Assembly: GCA_022184915.1 (NCBI GenBank)
Contig: JAGTJU010000002.1
Location: forward strand, 868,001 to 932,000
From: Myxococcales bacterium
GTDB lineage: Bacteria; Myxococcota_A; Polyangia; Fen-1088
Length of the DNA stretch: 64,000 nt
Direction of reading: 5' to 3'
The stretch's first letter is position 1. Each line of letters starts with the position of its first letter. The notes below the pieces were generated by a model. It did not search any database. It was not told the DNA's origin and worked only from the letters and a program-made list of their open reading frames with translations. Shown in pieces: positions 50,208 through 59,239 of the stretch. Both the position numbers and the translations under genes were made by a program.

Positions 50208-51101
50208 ATGGTTAAGCGAAGGGTTGTCTTCGCGCCCCTCGTTCTGGCCCCTGCCTTGATGTCTGTTGGGGTGGGGTGTGGAACCGGGCGAAGTTCACAG
50301 TGGGACGCGCCGCCTGTCTCCACAAGCGCCGCCACCCACGTGCCGGGCGAAGCGGAAGAGGCTGAGCGCCTGTGGCGGGACCGTAGCTCCCGCGCGTCGC
50401 TGGAAGGCGCGATCGCCCGGTGGGAGGCGCTCGCCGCTGCAAGCCCCTCGGATGCGGCCCTCTGGGGCAAGCTGTCTCGGGCCTACTATTTCTTGGCTGA
50501 CGGCCACCTGCGGGCAGAGCCCCAATCGGAGGCCTACCTCGGGGCGTTCGAGAAGGGCACGAGCGCAGGCGAGCGGGGGCTCGCAGAGAGCAACGCCGCG
50601 TTCAAGGCGCGGGTTCTCGCAGGCGAAAAGGTCGAGGACGCGATCAAGGTCGTGGGCAAAGAGAGCCTCGAGCCCATGTATTGGTACGCGGTCAATTTGA
50701 GCAAGTGGTCGCGCGCCAAAGGCTTGGCTGCCTTGCTCGGGAACAAAGACCGGGTCAAGGGCGTCGTCTCCCGGGCGCTCGAGCTCGACGAGACGTTTTT
50801 CTTCGGAGCCCCGCACCGCTACTTCGGCGCGTACTGGGCTCTGGTGCCGGTCGGCAGAGACATGGATGCGAGCCGGGCGCACTTCGAGAAGAGTTTGGCC
50901 ATCGCACCCGGGTACGCGGGAACCAAGGTGCTGATGGCCGAGAGTTATGCCGTGAAGAAGCAGGACAAAGACCTCTTTTTGAAGCTGCTCGATGATGTTT
51001 TGGCGATGCCCGACGACGCGATCGCCGAACTGGTCGCGGAGACCCGGGTGGAAAAGGAAAAGGCGAAACAGCTGAAGGCACAGGCCGATGAGCTCTTCTA
51101 G
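50208..51101 (+). CDS. tatT: TatT, TRAP transporter T component lipoprotein
   Basis: A 297-residue lipoprotein. The signal peptide ends in GVGC (Cys24). The mature part is alpha-helical with TPR-like pairs (KLSRAYYFLADGHL; EAYLGAFEKGTSAGERGL; YWYAVNLSKWSRAKGL; AHFEKSLAIAPGYAGTKVLMAESYA). This matches the TatT component first described in Treponema, a trimer that docks onto the substrate-binding protein of a TRAP transporter. It is the first gene of the TRAP operon and overlaps dctP by 14 bases. Confidence 0.85.
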   Translation: MVKRRVVFAPLVLAPALMSVGVGCGTGRSSQWDAPPVSTSAATHVPGEAEEAERLWRDRSSRASLEGAIARWEALAAASPSDAALWGKLSRAYYFLADGHLRAEPQSEAYLGAFEKGTSAGERGLAESNAAFKARVLAGEKVEDAIKVVGKESLEPMYWYAVNLSKWSRAKGLAALLGNKDRVKGVVSRALELDETFFFGAPHRYFGAYWALVPVGRDMDASRAHFEKSLAIAPGYAGTKVLMAESYAVKKQDKDLFLKLLDDVLAMPDDAIAELVAETRVEKEKAKQLKAQADELF

Positions 51102-52149
51102 TCTTGGGCCACCCGGCATCGAGGGTGTGGACGTCGAGCGCCGCCGTTGGGTGGCGGCGGGCCTGGCGGCCTCTGCGGTGGCGGCGTTACCCCGCCGGCG
51201 GGCGGGGGCCGACGAGCCCATCACGCTCAAGCTGGCCACCGTGGCCCCCGAGGGCACGCCCTGGGCCGAGCAGCTGGCGCAGTACCGGAAGAAGGTCGAG
51301 GTCGAGTCGAAGGGCCGCCTGCGCCTCAAGCCCTTTTTCGGAGGGGCGCTGGGTGACGAACTCCAAACTGTGGGCGAGTGCCGGCGGGGGGCGCTGCCGA
51401 TGTGGGGCGGCACGACGGGGTCGCTGGCCACGTCCGTGCCGGAGCTGTCGGTGCTGGAGCTGCCGTTTCTGTTTCGTCATGCCGAGGAAGCGGATCACAT
51501 CCTGGACCAGGTTTTGTTCGAGGATCTCCGCAAGCGGCTCTTCGATCGCGGCTTCGTGGTGGTGCTGTGGTCGGAGAATGGGTTCCGTTCGTTTGGCACG
51601 AAGTGGGCGCCCATCACGGGACCCCAGGATTTGGCTGGGCACAAAATGCGGTCTCAGGAAAGCCTGGTGCACCTCGAGATGTACCGCGCTCTCGGCGCCT
51701 TGCCGCAACCCATCGCCGTCACGGAGGTGCTGCCTGCACTGCAGACGGGGGTGGTGGATGGCTTCGACAATACCCCTCTTTACACCTTTGCCGCCTCCTG
51801 GCACCTGGCCATTCGGCACTTCACTCTCTCTCGGCACATCTATCAGCCGGGGCTCATTTTGCTGTCGCGGAAGGCGTATGAAAAGCTTCCTCCCGACCTG
51901 CAGAAGATTCTGACCTCCGACCTGGGCAAGATCACGGCCGAGGGGCGTGCCAGCGTGCGCGAGATGGAGCCGTTGCTGGTACAAAACTTCAGCAACGCGA
52001 AGATTCCCGTGTACACCCCCAGCGCCGCCGAGCGGGCAGCGCTGGCCAAGGCGACGGCAGGCGTGGAGCAAAAACTCGTCAAGGCGGTGCCCTCGGTGAA
52101 GCCCCTGTTGGCGTCCATCAAAAAGGCCCTGGGATCGCGCTCTCCATGA
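51088..52149 (+). CDS. TRAP transporter substrate-binding protein (DctP/TatP family)
   Basis: A 353-residue periplasmic binding protein. The N-terminal RRRWVAAGLAASAVAALPRRRAGA resembles a twin-arginine or Sec signal. The mature part starts ITLKLATVAPEGTPWAEQ, typical of DctP, and contains ENGFRSFGTKWAPITGPQDLAGHKMRSQ and the AVTEVLPALQTGVVDGFDNTP ligand region. It binds a small carboxylate-like solute in the periplasm; the specific ligand cannot be told. It ends in an ATGA overlap with dctQ. Confidence 0.9.
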   Translation: MSSSSLGPPGIEGVDVERRRWVAAGLAASAVAALPRRRAGADEPITLKLATVAPEGTPWAEQLAQYRKKVEVESKGRLRLKPFFGGALGDELQTVGECRRGALPMWGGTTGSLATSVPELSVLELPFLFRHAEEADHILDQVLFEDLRKRLFDRGFVVVLWSENGFRSFGTKWAPITGPQDLAGHKMRSQESLVHLEMYRALGALPQPIAVTEVLPALQTGVVDGFDNTPLYTFAASWHLAIRHFTLSRHIYQPGLILLSRKAYEKLPPDLQKILTSDLGKITAEGRASVREMEPLLVQNFSNAKIPVYTPSAAERAALAKATAGVEQKLVKAVPSVKPLLASIKKALGSRSP

Positions 52150-52913
52150 GAGACGGGGTCGGCGCGATCCGGCGCATGTTCGTGCGGGTCGAAGCCGCGG
52201 TCACGGCGTTCGAGCGGTTCCTCATCGTGGCGCTGCTGGCCATCATGGCCGGGGCGGTGTTCCTGGATGCGCTCCACAGGATTTTTGCTGCCAAGGAGGG
52301 GCGTACCGAGCGCCTGCTCATCGCCCTCTTTCCAGGGGCGGCCGGCGCGGTGGAGCAGGTGATCGCGCCTGCGCTCTTGGGTTTGGCAACCTGGGGGCTG
52401 GCCTACGCGGCCCTTCGCACGCGCCAAGGCCCGCGGTTGCCGCGTAGGCGCTCCTTGGTGCTGGCAACGGTGATGACCGGTGCGCTCGTGGCGGCCACGC
52501 GTCTTTTGGTGCGGGGGCTGCCGAATGGCCTCGTATGGTCGCAGCAGATGGCCCTGTGCTTCATGTTGTGGGTGGGGCTGACGGGAGGTTCACTGGCCAC
52601 GAGGGAACACAGCCACATCGTGTTCGAGCTGGCCGCACAGCTTTGGCCGCAGGCGCTCAGGCGGGCGGTGGAGTGGCTCGCACGGGGAACCGCCGCCGCC
52701 TTTTCCTTGGGCCTTGCCTACCTGGCCCTGGTGCACGCTCAGGAGCACTACCTGGAGTGGGCGACGTCCACCGGGGGCGCGGGTTTGTTCGAGGCGTTTC
52801 GCGTGCCACGCTGGATCATCTTTGGTTTCCTTCCCATCCCGCTCGCCACCATGGGCCTTCGGTTCCTGGCTTTCGGGGTGCGGGCGCCTCTGCCCAAGGA
52901 CCCGCCGTCGTGA
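52146..52913 (+). CDS. TRAP transporter small permease (DctQ)
   Basis: A 255-residue membrane protein with four main hydrophobic segments (about 22-42, 70-95, 105-125 and 180-205). The N-terminus FERFLIVALLAIMAGAVFLDALHRI and the later MALCFMLWVGLTGGSLATREHSHIVFELAAQ fit DctQ. Members pair with DctM to form the membrane transporter. It is longer than the usual 160-190 residues because of an insertion after the first segment. ATGA overlap with dctP and GTGA overlap with dctM. Confidence 0.86.
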   Translation: MRDGVGAIRRMFVRVEAAVTAFERFLIVALLAIMAGAVFLDALHRIFAAKEGRTERLLIALFPGAAGAVEQVIAPALLGLATWGLAYAALRTRQGPRLPRRRSLVLATVMTGALVAATRLLVRGLPNGLVWSQQMALCFMLWVGLTGGSLATREHSHIVFELAAQLWPQALRRAVEWLARGTAAAFSLGLAYLALVHAQEHYLEWATSTGGAGLFEAFRVPRWIIFGFLPIPLATMGLRFLAFGVRAPLPKDPPS

Positions 52914-54454
52914 TCCTCGCGCTCGTGCTCTTCGCGTTGCTCATCGTGGGGGTGCCCCTCTTCGTGGTGATCGGGGTCGCTGCGGCGGTGGCGTTTGGTC
53001 TTTATGCCGGTCACGGTGGGGTGGATGGACTCGTCGTGCTGGTGGTGAAGCTGGCAGGCTTGACCACGAAGAACGTGTTCCTTGCCATTCCGTTCTTCAT
53101 CATCTCGGGGGCCATCATGAGCGCAGGGAGCATCGCCGCTCGTCTGGTGGCCGTGGCCGAGGCGCTGGTGGGAGGCCTTCGGGGGGGCTTGGCCGTGGCG
53201 GCGCTGGTGGCCAGCGTGATCTTTGCTGCCCTCAGTGGCTCTTCGCCCGTGACCCTGATCGCGATCGGCGGAATCATGTTTCCCGCGATGGTGCGCGCGG
53301 GCTACCGAGAGTCTTTTGCGCTTGGCTTCGTCACCACGGCGGGCAGTCTCGGGTGTCTCGTGCCGCCTTCGATCCCCATGCTGGTCTACGCGATCAGCGT
53401 CACGGGTACGAGCGGCGTGGACGTACGCGAGCTGTTCCTGGCGGGCATGGGCGCAGCACTGGTGGTGGTGCTGATGCTGGCGGCGTACGCCGTGGTGCGC
53501 GCGGGTCCGGTGCAGACCACCGAAGCCTTTTCGTGGCCGAGGCTCGAGGTGGCGTTGCGCGAGGGCGTCTGGGCTTTGGCATTGCCAGTCCTCATTTTGG
53601 GGGGAATCTACGGCGGCTTGTTCACTCCCACGGAGGCTTCCGCGGTGAGCGTGGTTTATGCCGTGGTGGTGGAGACCCTGGTTCACCGGTCGTTGTCTCT
53701 TCGTCAGCTGCCCGATGTGGTGGTGAAGGCCACCACCAACATGGGCGGTTTGCTCTTGGTGATTGGTCTGTCCTTGGCCGTGAACGACTTCATGGTCGAA
53801 GCGGAGGTCGCGGAGGCAGCCCTTCGGCAGGTCCGCGCCTTGGGGCTTGGGCCCGTGGGCTTCATGATGGTGGTGAATGTCTTTTTGGTGGTCACCGGCA
53901 TGTTCATGGATTCGATCAGCGCGATCGTGCTGTTTACACCGGTGATCGCCCCCGCGGCGGTGGCACTCGGAATCGATCCGCTTCACCTGGGTGTCGTTTT
54001 CATCGTCAACATGGAGATCGGCTACCTGGCGCCGCCCATCGCCACCAACTTGTTCGTGGCAGCCACGGTGTTCAAAAAGCCGTTTGGTCTGGTGGTCCGC
54101 TCGGTGATCCCCACTTTGCTCATCCTGGGTGCGGGCTTGCTACTTCTGACCTACGTTCCCACGCTCACGGTGGGCCCCGTGCATGCCCTGCGGGGCGCGT
54201 CGTTTTTTCGGCCGTTTGCGGCCGCGGCGCCTGCCCCGAAGACCACGCCGGACCCCGACCCGGCCATGGGGCCCGCCAAGTCCGAGGCAGATGGCGCGAA
54301 GAACGAGGTTTTGACCCTCGAGGAGATGATGCGGCTCATGAAGGCCAAACGCGCGGCCGAGGCCGCTACCGAAGAGGCCACGCCCCCCGAGGTGGCCCCG
54401 GCCAAGGGCGCGGATGACCCCGCGATCGCCCCGCCAGCGGGCGCATCACGCTAG
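52910..54454 (+). CDS. TRAP transporter large permease (DctM) with C-terminal extension
   Basis: A 514-residue DctM, the Na+-coupled transport subunit with about 12 hydrophobic segments. Signatures include FLAIPFFIISGAIMSAGSIA, ALSGSSPVTLIAIGGIM, GSLGCLVPPSIPMLVYA and EIGYLAPPIATNLFVAA. DctM proteins usually have about 425-440 residues. Here some 80 more follow the last membrane helix, Ala/Pro/Asp-rich with a short helix LTLEEMMRLMKAKRAAEA. The start is GTG at 52910 overlapping the dctQ stop. The open frame upstream is a shadow of dctQ. Confidence 0.91.
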   Translation: MILALVLFALLIVGVPLFVVIGVAAAVAFGLYAGHGGVDGLVVLVVKLAGLTTKNVFLAIPFFIISGAIMSAGSIAARLVAVAEALVGGLRGGLAVAALVASVIFAALSGSSPVTLIAIGGIMFPAMVRAGYRESFALGFVTTAGSLGCLVPPSIPMLVYAISVTGTSGVDVRELFLAGMGAALVVVLMLAAYAVVRAGPVQTTEAFSWPRLEVALREGVWALALPVLILGGIYGGLFTPTEASAVSVVYAVVVETLVHRSLSLRQLPDVVVKATTNMGGLLLVIGLSLAVNDFMVEAEVAEAALRQVRALGLGPVGFMMVVNVFLVVTGMFMDSISAIVLFTPVIAPAAVALGIDPLHLGVVFIVNMEIGYLAPPIATNLFVAATVFKKPFGLVVRSVIPTLLILGAGLLLLTYVPTLTVGPVHALRGASFFRPFAAAAPAPKTTPDPDPAMGPAKSEADGAKNEVLTLEEMMRLMKAKRAAEAATEEATPPEVAPAKGADDPAIAPPAGASR

Positions 54455-54466
54455 GGACGTAGCAGT

Positions 54467-55036
54467 CTACGTGCGGGGCTCGAAGCGAAACCCCCACGGG
54501 AGGAGACGCTCGATGTCGAAGACTTGCCCGAGGGTGTCGGGGGCGCCGTCATCGACGAAGATGAGAGGTGGAGGCTGGCCGGGCGCGGGATCGCAGAACT
54601 GACGGATGAATTGCCGGCAGAGACCGCAAGGGCTGCGGTTGGGCAGAACGTCGCCGAGCGCGTCGCGCACCGAGACCGCCAGGTAGCGCAGCCGCTTGTC
54701 TTCGTTTTCAGGTCGGCTCGTCACCGCGGCGGAAAGGGCGGTCCGTTCGGCGCAAAGGGTGCCCCCGTAGGAGCTGTTTTCCACGTTGGCGCCGGTGAAG
54801 ATTCGTTGCGCGGGATCGCTCGCCATGATGACCGCGGCCCCCACGTGGAACTTGGAAAAGGGGGCATAGGCGTTGCCCGCAGCCCGTCGGGCCTCTTCGA
54901 TGAGGGTCCGGATCTGGTCCGGATCGATCGTCACCTCCCGCTCGGGAAGCGAAAATCCGGGCACCACGAGGCGTCCCGCCGGGGTGGATGTAACGGCGTC
55001 AGGTACGAGCAGGCGAGGCAGGATGAGGGTGACCAT
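54467..55036 (-). CDS. cdd: cytidine deaminase
   Basis: A 189-residue zinc deaminase. Cys95 and Glu97 in TLCAERTAL, and Cys137 and Cys140 in PCGLC, are the zinc and catalytic residues. FHVGAAVI and TGANVENSSYGGT bind substrate. It converts cytidine and deoxycytidine to uridine forms. It is about 45 residues longer than usual at the N-terminus, so a later start is possible, but no better-supported one was found. Convergent with the TRAP operon (12 bases). Confidence 0.93.
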   Translation of the reverse strand: MVTLILPRLLVPDAVTSTPAGRLVVPGFSLPEREVTIDPDQIRTLIEEARRAAGNAYAPFSKFHVGAAVIMASDPAQRIFTGANVENSSYGGTLCAERTALSAAVTSRPENEDKRLRYLAVSVRDALGDVLPNRSPCGLCRQFIRQFCDPAPGQPPPLIFVDDGAPDTLGQVFDIERLLPWGFRFEPRT

Positions 55037-55122
55037 CCGGTGAGTCTACAGCGTACGCCTGGCTGTCGAAGGGGAGGAGCCTGCGGCCGAGCATCCCTAC
55101 GGCCCCGGGGCTCTGTCGGACG

Positions 55123-55905
55123 TCAAGGCAACTGGGCGAGCCAATCGACCAGCGGCCCCAATGCATCGACGTGCACATAGTGACCGGCACCTGGCAGCAC
55201 GTGCACGTCGCAACCCGCGGCCCGAAGGCGCTGCGCTTCTGCGGCGCTTACGTACCGGGATCGCTCCCCCAGCGCACAGTGCACCGGAACCTCCCCAGAT
55301 TCCACCACGGGCCACAGATCATCCTGGGTGAACGTTTCGTGAAGGGCGTCGAGCGCCCGCCGGTCGATGCGCCAGCGGTAAAGTCCCTGATCGAGGCGCA
55401 GGTTCATCAGGATCCACTCGGTGAGGGGCGCCGAAAGGCCTTTGCCCAGGAAGAAGCTTCGGAACACCTGGCGATCGTCGGCCTCGTCCGGGGCCTGCAT
55501 CATGATGTGGAGCACCTGCCGGCTCTCCGAGGTTCGTGTATCGATGGGTCCAGGTCCGATGTCGAGCAAAACGACGTCTGCCACCCGTTCCGGGGCGACG
55601 CGTGCGCAGGCAAGCGCCACACGGCCGCCCAGCGAATGTCCCACGAGCCGCAAGGGATGGGGAAGCAGGCTGGCGGTTGCGAGCACCGCGCGCGCCACGT
55701 CGTCGAGTGTGGCATCGGCGGGAAGGGGGGGCGAATCGCCGTGCCCCAGCAGATCGGGGAGCAGCAGGGTCTGGTTGGGCTGCCTCTCCAGCCACTTGTT
55801 CGCCAACGTGCGCAGGTTTTTTCCCGAGCCCAAAAAGCCATGCAACAGGACCGTTCCGAGCGCTCCTTGACCCAGAGTAAAGGCAGAAAGCCGTTGAGGC
55901 GACAT
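55123..55905 (-). CDS. alpha/beta-fold hydrolase (YbfF-like)
   Basis: A 260-residue hydrolase. LLHGFLGSGKNLRTLANKW is the oxyanion-hole region, GHSLGG holds nucleophile Ser91, DIGPGPIDTR follows the acid strand, and the catalytic His is in GAGHYVHVDA. The motifs around LHGFLGSGKNLRTLA resemble the YbfF esterase group (short acyl esters), but substrate assignment is inference. Upstream by 67 bases is the divergent DUF2238 gene. Confidence 0.88.
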   Translation of the reverse strand: MSPQRLSAFTLGQGALGTVLLHGFLGSGKNLRTLANKWLERQPNQTLLLPDLLGHGDSPPLPADATLDDVARAVLATASLLPHPLRLVGHSLGGRVALACARVAPERVADVVLLDIGPGPIDTRTSESRQVLHIMMQAPDEADDRQVFRSFFLGKGLSAPLTEWILMNLRLDQGLYRWRIDRRALDALHETFTQDDLWPVVESGEVPVHCALGERSRYVSAAEAQRLRAAGCDVHVLPGAGHYVHVDALGPLVDWLAQLP

Positions 55906-55973
55906 GACGAAGGAAGCTAGCAGGTCGTGCGCCTCTTTCGGCCGCGTCCGGGGCCGCGTATCGTGAGGGCCAG

Positions 55974-56624
55974 ATGAAAACCCCGCGTCGCTTGCCCGTG
56001 GTCTTGTTGGGCCTCGCGGCTCTCGTGTGCTTGCTCTCGGCGTGGCAGCCGGCGGCAGGGCATGCGTCTTGGTTCTTGGAGGTGGGACCGGGCCTCGCGG
56101 GCATCACCGTCATGGTGGCAACTTACAGGCGTTTTCCTCTGTCGAACTGGGTCTACGTGTGCACGTTCCTCCACCTGTTGATCTTGATTTACGGGGGCTA
56201 CTACACGTACGCCGAAACGCCGCTTGGCAACTGGGCGCGAGACACCTTTCATCTTTCGCGCAACCACTACGATCGGGTGGGACACCTTGCTTTGGGGGTG
56301 TTTCCGGTCTTCGTCATTCGTGAGGTGTTCATGCGCGCGACGCCCCTGCGGCGGGGCGGGTGGTTCGTCTTCACCCTGCTTTCGGTGGTGTTGGCCATCG
56401 CGGCCTTTTGGGAGCTGCTCGAGTGGTGGGTCACGCTGGCCGTGGCTTCCGACGTGGGTGTGGCCTTTCTGGGCAGCCAGGGTGATCCCTGGGATGCACA
56501 ATGGGACATGTTTCTGGCCCTCGTGGGGGCCGCCGTGGCGCTGCTGTTTTTGTCACGCGCGCACGACCGCTCCCTGCGCCGACACGGACTTTTTCCCGGC
56601 CCGGATCAGCCTGCCGCGCGGTAG
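55974..56624 (+). CDS. DUF2238 (YjdF) membrane protein
   Basis: A 216-residue membrane protein with five or six hydrophobic segments. The motifs YGGYYTYAETPLG, RNHYDRVGHLALGVFPV, FWELLEWW and AFLGSQGDPWDAQWDM are strongly conserved in DUF2238/YjdF, a family of unknown function. The start MKTPRRLPVVLLG gives a normal length. It overlaps the convergent glycosyltransferase by 19 bases at its 3' end. Confidence 0.93.
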   Translation: MKTPRRLPVVLLGLAALVCLLSAWQPAAGHASWFLEVGPGLAGITVMVATYRRFPLSNWVYVCTFLHLLILIYGGYYTYAETPLGNWARDTFHLSRNHYDRVGHLALGVFPVFVIREVFMRATPLRRGGWFVFTLLSVVLAIAAFWELLEWWVTLAVASDVGVAFLGSQGDPWDAQWDMFLALVGAAVALLFLSRAHDRSLRRHGLFPGPDQPAAR

Positions 56625-57676
56625 ACGCGGTCTCCATCCCGCGCCAAAAGGCGGCTGAGCGCTTTGCCTAGCCGGGCTTCGTAGGAGTGCTCGGCGACGG
56701 CCCGCGCGTGACCTTGCGCCGCGATCCGCCTTCGCGCGAGATCGTCGCGCAAGTAGCGCGCTATCACCTCACGCGCTTCTTCGGCGTTGCCGAAGGTGAC
56801 CACCTCTTGCCCAGGCTCGAAGAAATCTTCGAGCGGAATCAGACGGTCAGCCAGCTGAAAACCGCCTGCCCCACAGATCTCGAAAGCGCGCGGGTTCACG
56901 AGGTCCTTGCGGCTGCCGAAGCGTCTGGGATCTACCTCCGAGCTCAGGTTCAAGTTGATGCGACTGCCTCGAAAGAGGTCCGCAAGACCTTCATGAGGCA
57001 ACGTGCCGTCGTGAGCCACGAAGGGCCTCAACGACGGCTCGGCCGCAAAGTGGGGACCGAAGAGGCGCAGGCCGGGGACCTGCAAGGCTGCCAGGTGCGC
57101 CACCCGGTTCGGGTAGCCGGTTCCCACGAAGGTGACGTCCCCGCAGGCGTCAATCGGTGCCTCGACGAGGGGCCCGGGCTCACAGGCCAGGGGGACCCAG
57201 TCGACGTACCGTACGCCCAGGTTGAGCAGCGCCGTGGTGAAGGGCTCTTGCTGGAGAGTCCACACGTGGTCGAAGCGAGGCGCGGCCTGCCGCCAGTAAG
57301 AAAAGACGTGGTAATCCTCGACGAACCAGAACACCGTGGGCACGTCTCGCTCGGCCAAGGGGGCGAGGTCGTCGGGGCTGAGCACGGGCGCTTGCGCCAA
57401 GAACAACGCCAGCTGCGGGCGCGACTCACGCAGTTGCTTCTGGGTGTGGGCGGCCGCCCGGAGGAACACCCGAACTTCCTCGGCCTGTCGTGCCCCTTCG
57501 GGGAGCGTTTTGCATGCCGCGAGATCGGGGCCGAACGTGCGGTTGTCGATGAACGAGACCCGATGGCCCAGCCGCTCGAACGCCCGCGCCGCTGCCGCCG
57601 CCACCGGCGCGGAGCCCCCCGTGACAGGACCCACGACCGCGAGGGTGAGGGGAACCGAACGCGGGGGGAACCACAA
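56606..57676 (-). CDS. CgeB-like glycosyltransferase
   Basis: A 356-residue GT-B type glycosyltransferase resembling the spore-maturation CgeB group (glyco_trans_1_2). The N-terminal domain starts LTLAVVGPVTGGSAPVAAAA. In the C-terminal domain DVTFVGTGYPNRVAHLAAL, SRINLNLSSEV and PRAFEICGAGGFQLADRLIPLEDFFEPG are family signatures, the last holding the nucleotide-sugar binding region. The start is TTG at 57676, only 3 bases after the GT4-like gene stop. Probably works with the two enzymes upstream on one glycan. Confidence 0.8.
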   Translation of the reverse strand: MWFPPRSVPLTLAVVGPVTGGSAPVAAAAARAFERLGHRVSFIDNRTFGPDLAACKTLPEGARQAEEVRVFLRAAAHTQKQLRESRPQLALFLAQAPVLSPDDLAPLAERDVPTVFWFVEDYHVFSYWRQAAPRFDHVWTLQQEPFTTALLNLGVRYVDWVPLACEPGPLVEAPIDACGDVTFVGTGYPNRVAHLAALQVPGLRLFGPHFAAEPSLRPFVAHDGTLPHEGLADLFRGSRINLNLSSEVDPRRFGSRKDLVNPRAFEICGAGGFQLADRLIPLEDFFEPGQEVVTFGNAEEAREVIARYLRDDLARRRIAAQGHARAVAEHSYEARLGKALSRLLARDGDRVYRAAG

Positions 57677-57679
57677 GGT

Positions 57680-59239
57680 TCAGCCTCGGCCCTGCGGTTC
57701 CGTCGTCGCGCCTGCCAGCTTCTGGCCGATGGCGGCGAGCGCAGGGTGCTCGGGCCAGCGGGCCCCGAGCCGCTCGTACCAGGCGCGGGCGGGTTCGGTT
57801 TGGCGTAAGGCCAGATGCAGCGTGACGAGCCCGAGATAGGGAGACACCTTGTCGGGATCCAGCTCGACCGCGCCGGCCAGGAACGGCAGGGCACCCCTGA
57901 CGTCGCCGCCCGCGACCAGGTGTTTGGCGAGGTCTAGGAGCAACAAGTGCCGCGGTCCCAGCACGGCCAGGGCTCGTTCCAGCGCCGCGGGCACCAGCGC
58001 TCGGCGCAGAAGGCCGTGCCGTGCAGAGATCCACAACAGGGTCGCTTGTTGGCGGGGAGACAGCATACCGGCAAAGAGGGCCGGTGGCCGCCGCCGCTCG
58101 AGCAGGGCATCGACCGTCGCGCCGAACAGTCCCAGATCTCCTTCGGCGTCTTCGCGCAGGAAATTGCGCGGGGGGGGCTCCCGCCCCTGAACGCCGGCGT
58201 AGACCTGTCGGGTGCGTGCCACCATGAGCTGCGTGCCGTGGTGGTTGCGCACGTAGTTGTGATTGCGCTGCCGGGTCGTGCTCCACGCCGCGGGCGCCTC
58301 GAGTTGCCTCAGCAGCGTTCTGACGCCGGCGGCGGCGCCTGTGGGGGAGAGATCTTGGAACAGATGCAAGGCGGCGCCCGCGCTGGCCGCGCGGCGGAAG
58401 GGGGGCAACGGCGATGCGGCCACCAGGGCACCCTGTGCGAGCGCCTCGAACACCACACGACCAAACGTCTCGGCGGCCGAGCCGTGCACGACGATGTCGG
58501 CTTCGGCCAGGTACGGCGTGGGATCGGCCACCGCGCCCACCCGCCGCACGCGGGGGTCACCGCTATTTCCGTCGATGCCCACGATGGTGACCTCGAGCGG
58601 AAGGTCGTCGAGTTGGCCCGTGGCCACGATCTGCTCGAGGGTGACGAACATGGCCTTTTCGGGCCGCCGGATCTCGAGAAGCCGAATGGGACGTCTTGGC
58701 TCACCCAGCGGTGCCCGCGGCAGGGGGGCCGGGGGAACGAGGATGCCGCTCGAGATGCACGTGCTGCGGCTTGGGGCCTCGATGCGCCACTTGGTCTCCG
58801 GGGCCACCACGATGCTGTGATCCACGAAGTGGCTCGACTCGCAGTCGAAGTCGTTGTGTACGGTCTGAACGATCCGAGGCGCCCCGGCGAGCTGCGCGGC
58901 CAAAGGCGCGAGCGGGTGATCGTTGATCGTATGCAGGTGCACCAGGCTCGTGCGAGACATGGCGGCAAGAAGCGATGCGAAGCGAGGGGCCTGCAATTTC
59001 GTGTACCGCGCGGCCAGGGTGCGCGCCCGCTCGGCCGCCAGACCCTCCACCTCGGTGACCACCATGTGCGTGTCGCCAATCCCCTCGAGCAACACGAGAA
59101 TGTCGGCCTCGGCCCCGCCGATCGTGAGCCGCGGGTACACCCGCGTGACCCCATGGGCAAAGGCGGGGGGCAGCACGTTGACCCGCGCTTGAAAGGAGCC
59201 CGCGGATGGTGGGGGCGTCGGCCTGGAATCGTCGTTCAC
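57680..59239 (-). CDS. glycosyltransferase (GT-B, GT4-like) with C-terminal TPR-like tail
   Basis: A 519-residue protein. From residue about 45 an N-terminal Rossmann half (VYPRLTIGGAEADILVLL; SLVHLHTINDHPLAPL) is followed by the second half with PIRLLEIRRPEKAMFVTLEQIVATGQ, and EADIVVHGSAAETFGRVVFEALAQGALVAAS, the nucleotide-sugar site typical of GT4. The last 130 residues are helical repeats (RALAVLGPRHLLLLDLAKHLVAGGDVRGALPFL; ELDPDKVSPYLGLVTLHLALRQTEPA), TPR-like. The GTG at 59239 overlaps the GT2 gene stop as GTGA. Confidence 0.82.
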   Translation of the reverse strand: MNDDSRPTPPPSAGSFQARVNVLPPAFAHGVTRVYPRLTIGGAEADILVLLEGIGDTHMVVTEVEGLAAERARTLAARYTKLQAPRFASLLAAMSRTSLVHLHTINDHPLAPLAAQLAGAPRIVQTVHNDFDCESSHFVDHSIVVAPETKWRIEAPSRSTCISSGILVPPAPLPRAPLGEPRRPIRLLEIRRPEKAMFVTLEQIVATGQLDDLPLEVTIVGIDGNSGDPRVRRVGAVADPTPYLAEADIVVHGSAAETFGRVVFEALAQGALVAASPLPPFRRAASAGAALHLFQDLSPTGAAAGVRTLLRQLEAPAAWSTTRQRNHNYVRNHHGTQLMVARTRQVYAGVQGREPPPRNFLREDAEGDLGLFGATVDALLERRRPPALFAGMLSPRQQATLLWISARHGLLRRALVPAALERALAVLGPRHLLLLDLAKHLVAGGDVRGALPFLAGAVELDPDKVSPYLGLVTLHLALRQTEPARAWYERLGARWPEHPALAAIGQKLAGATTEPQGRG

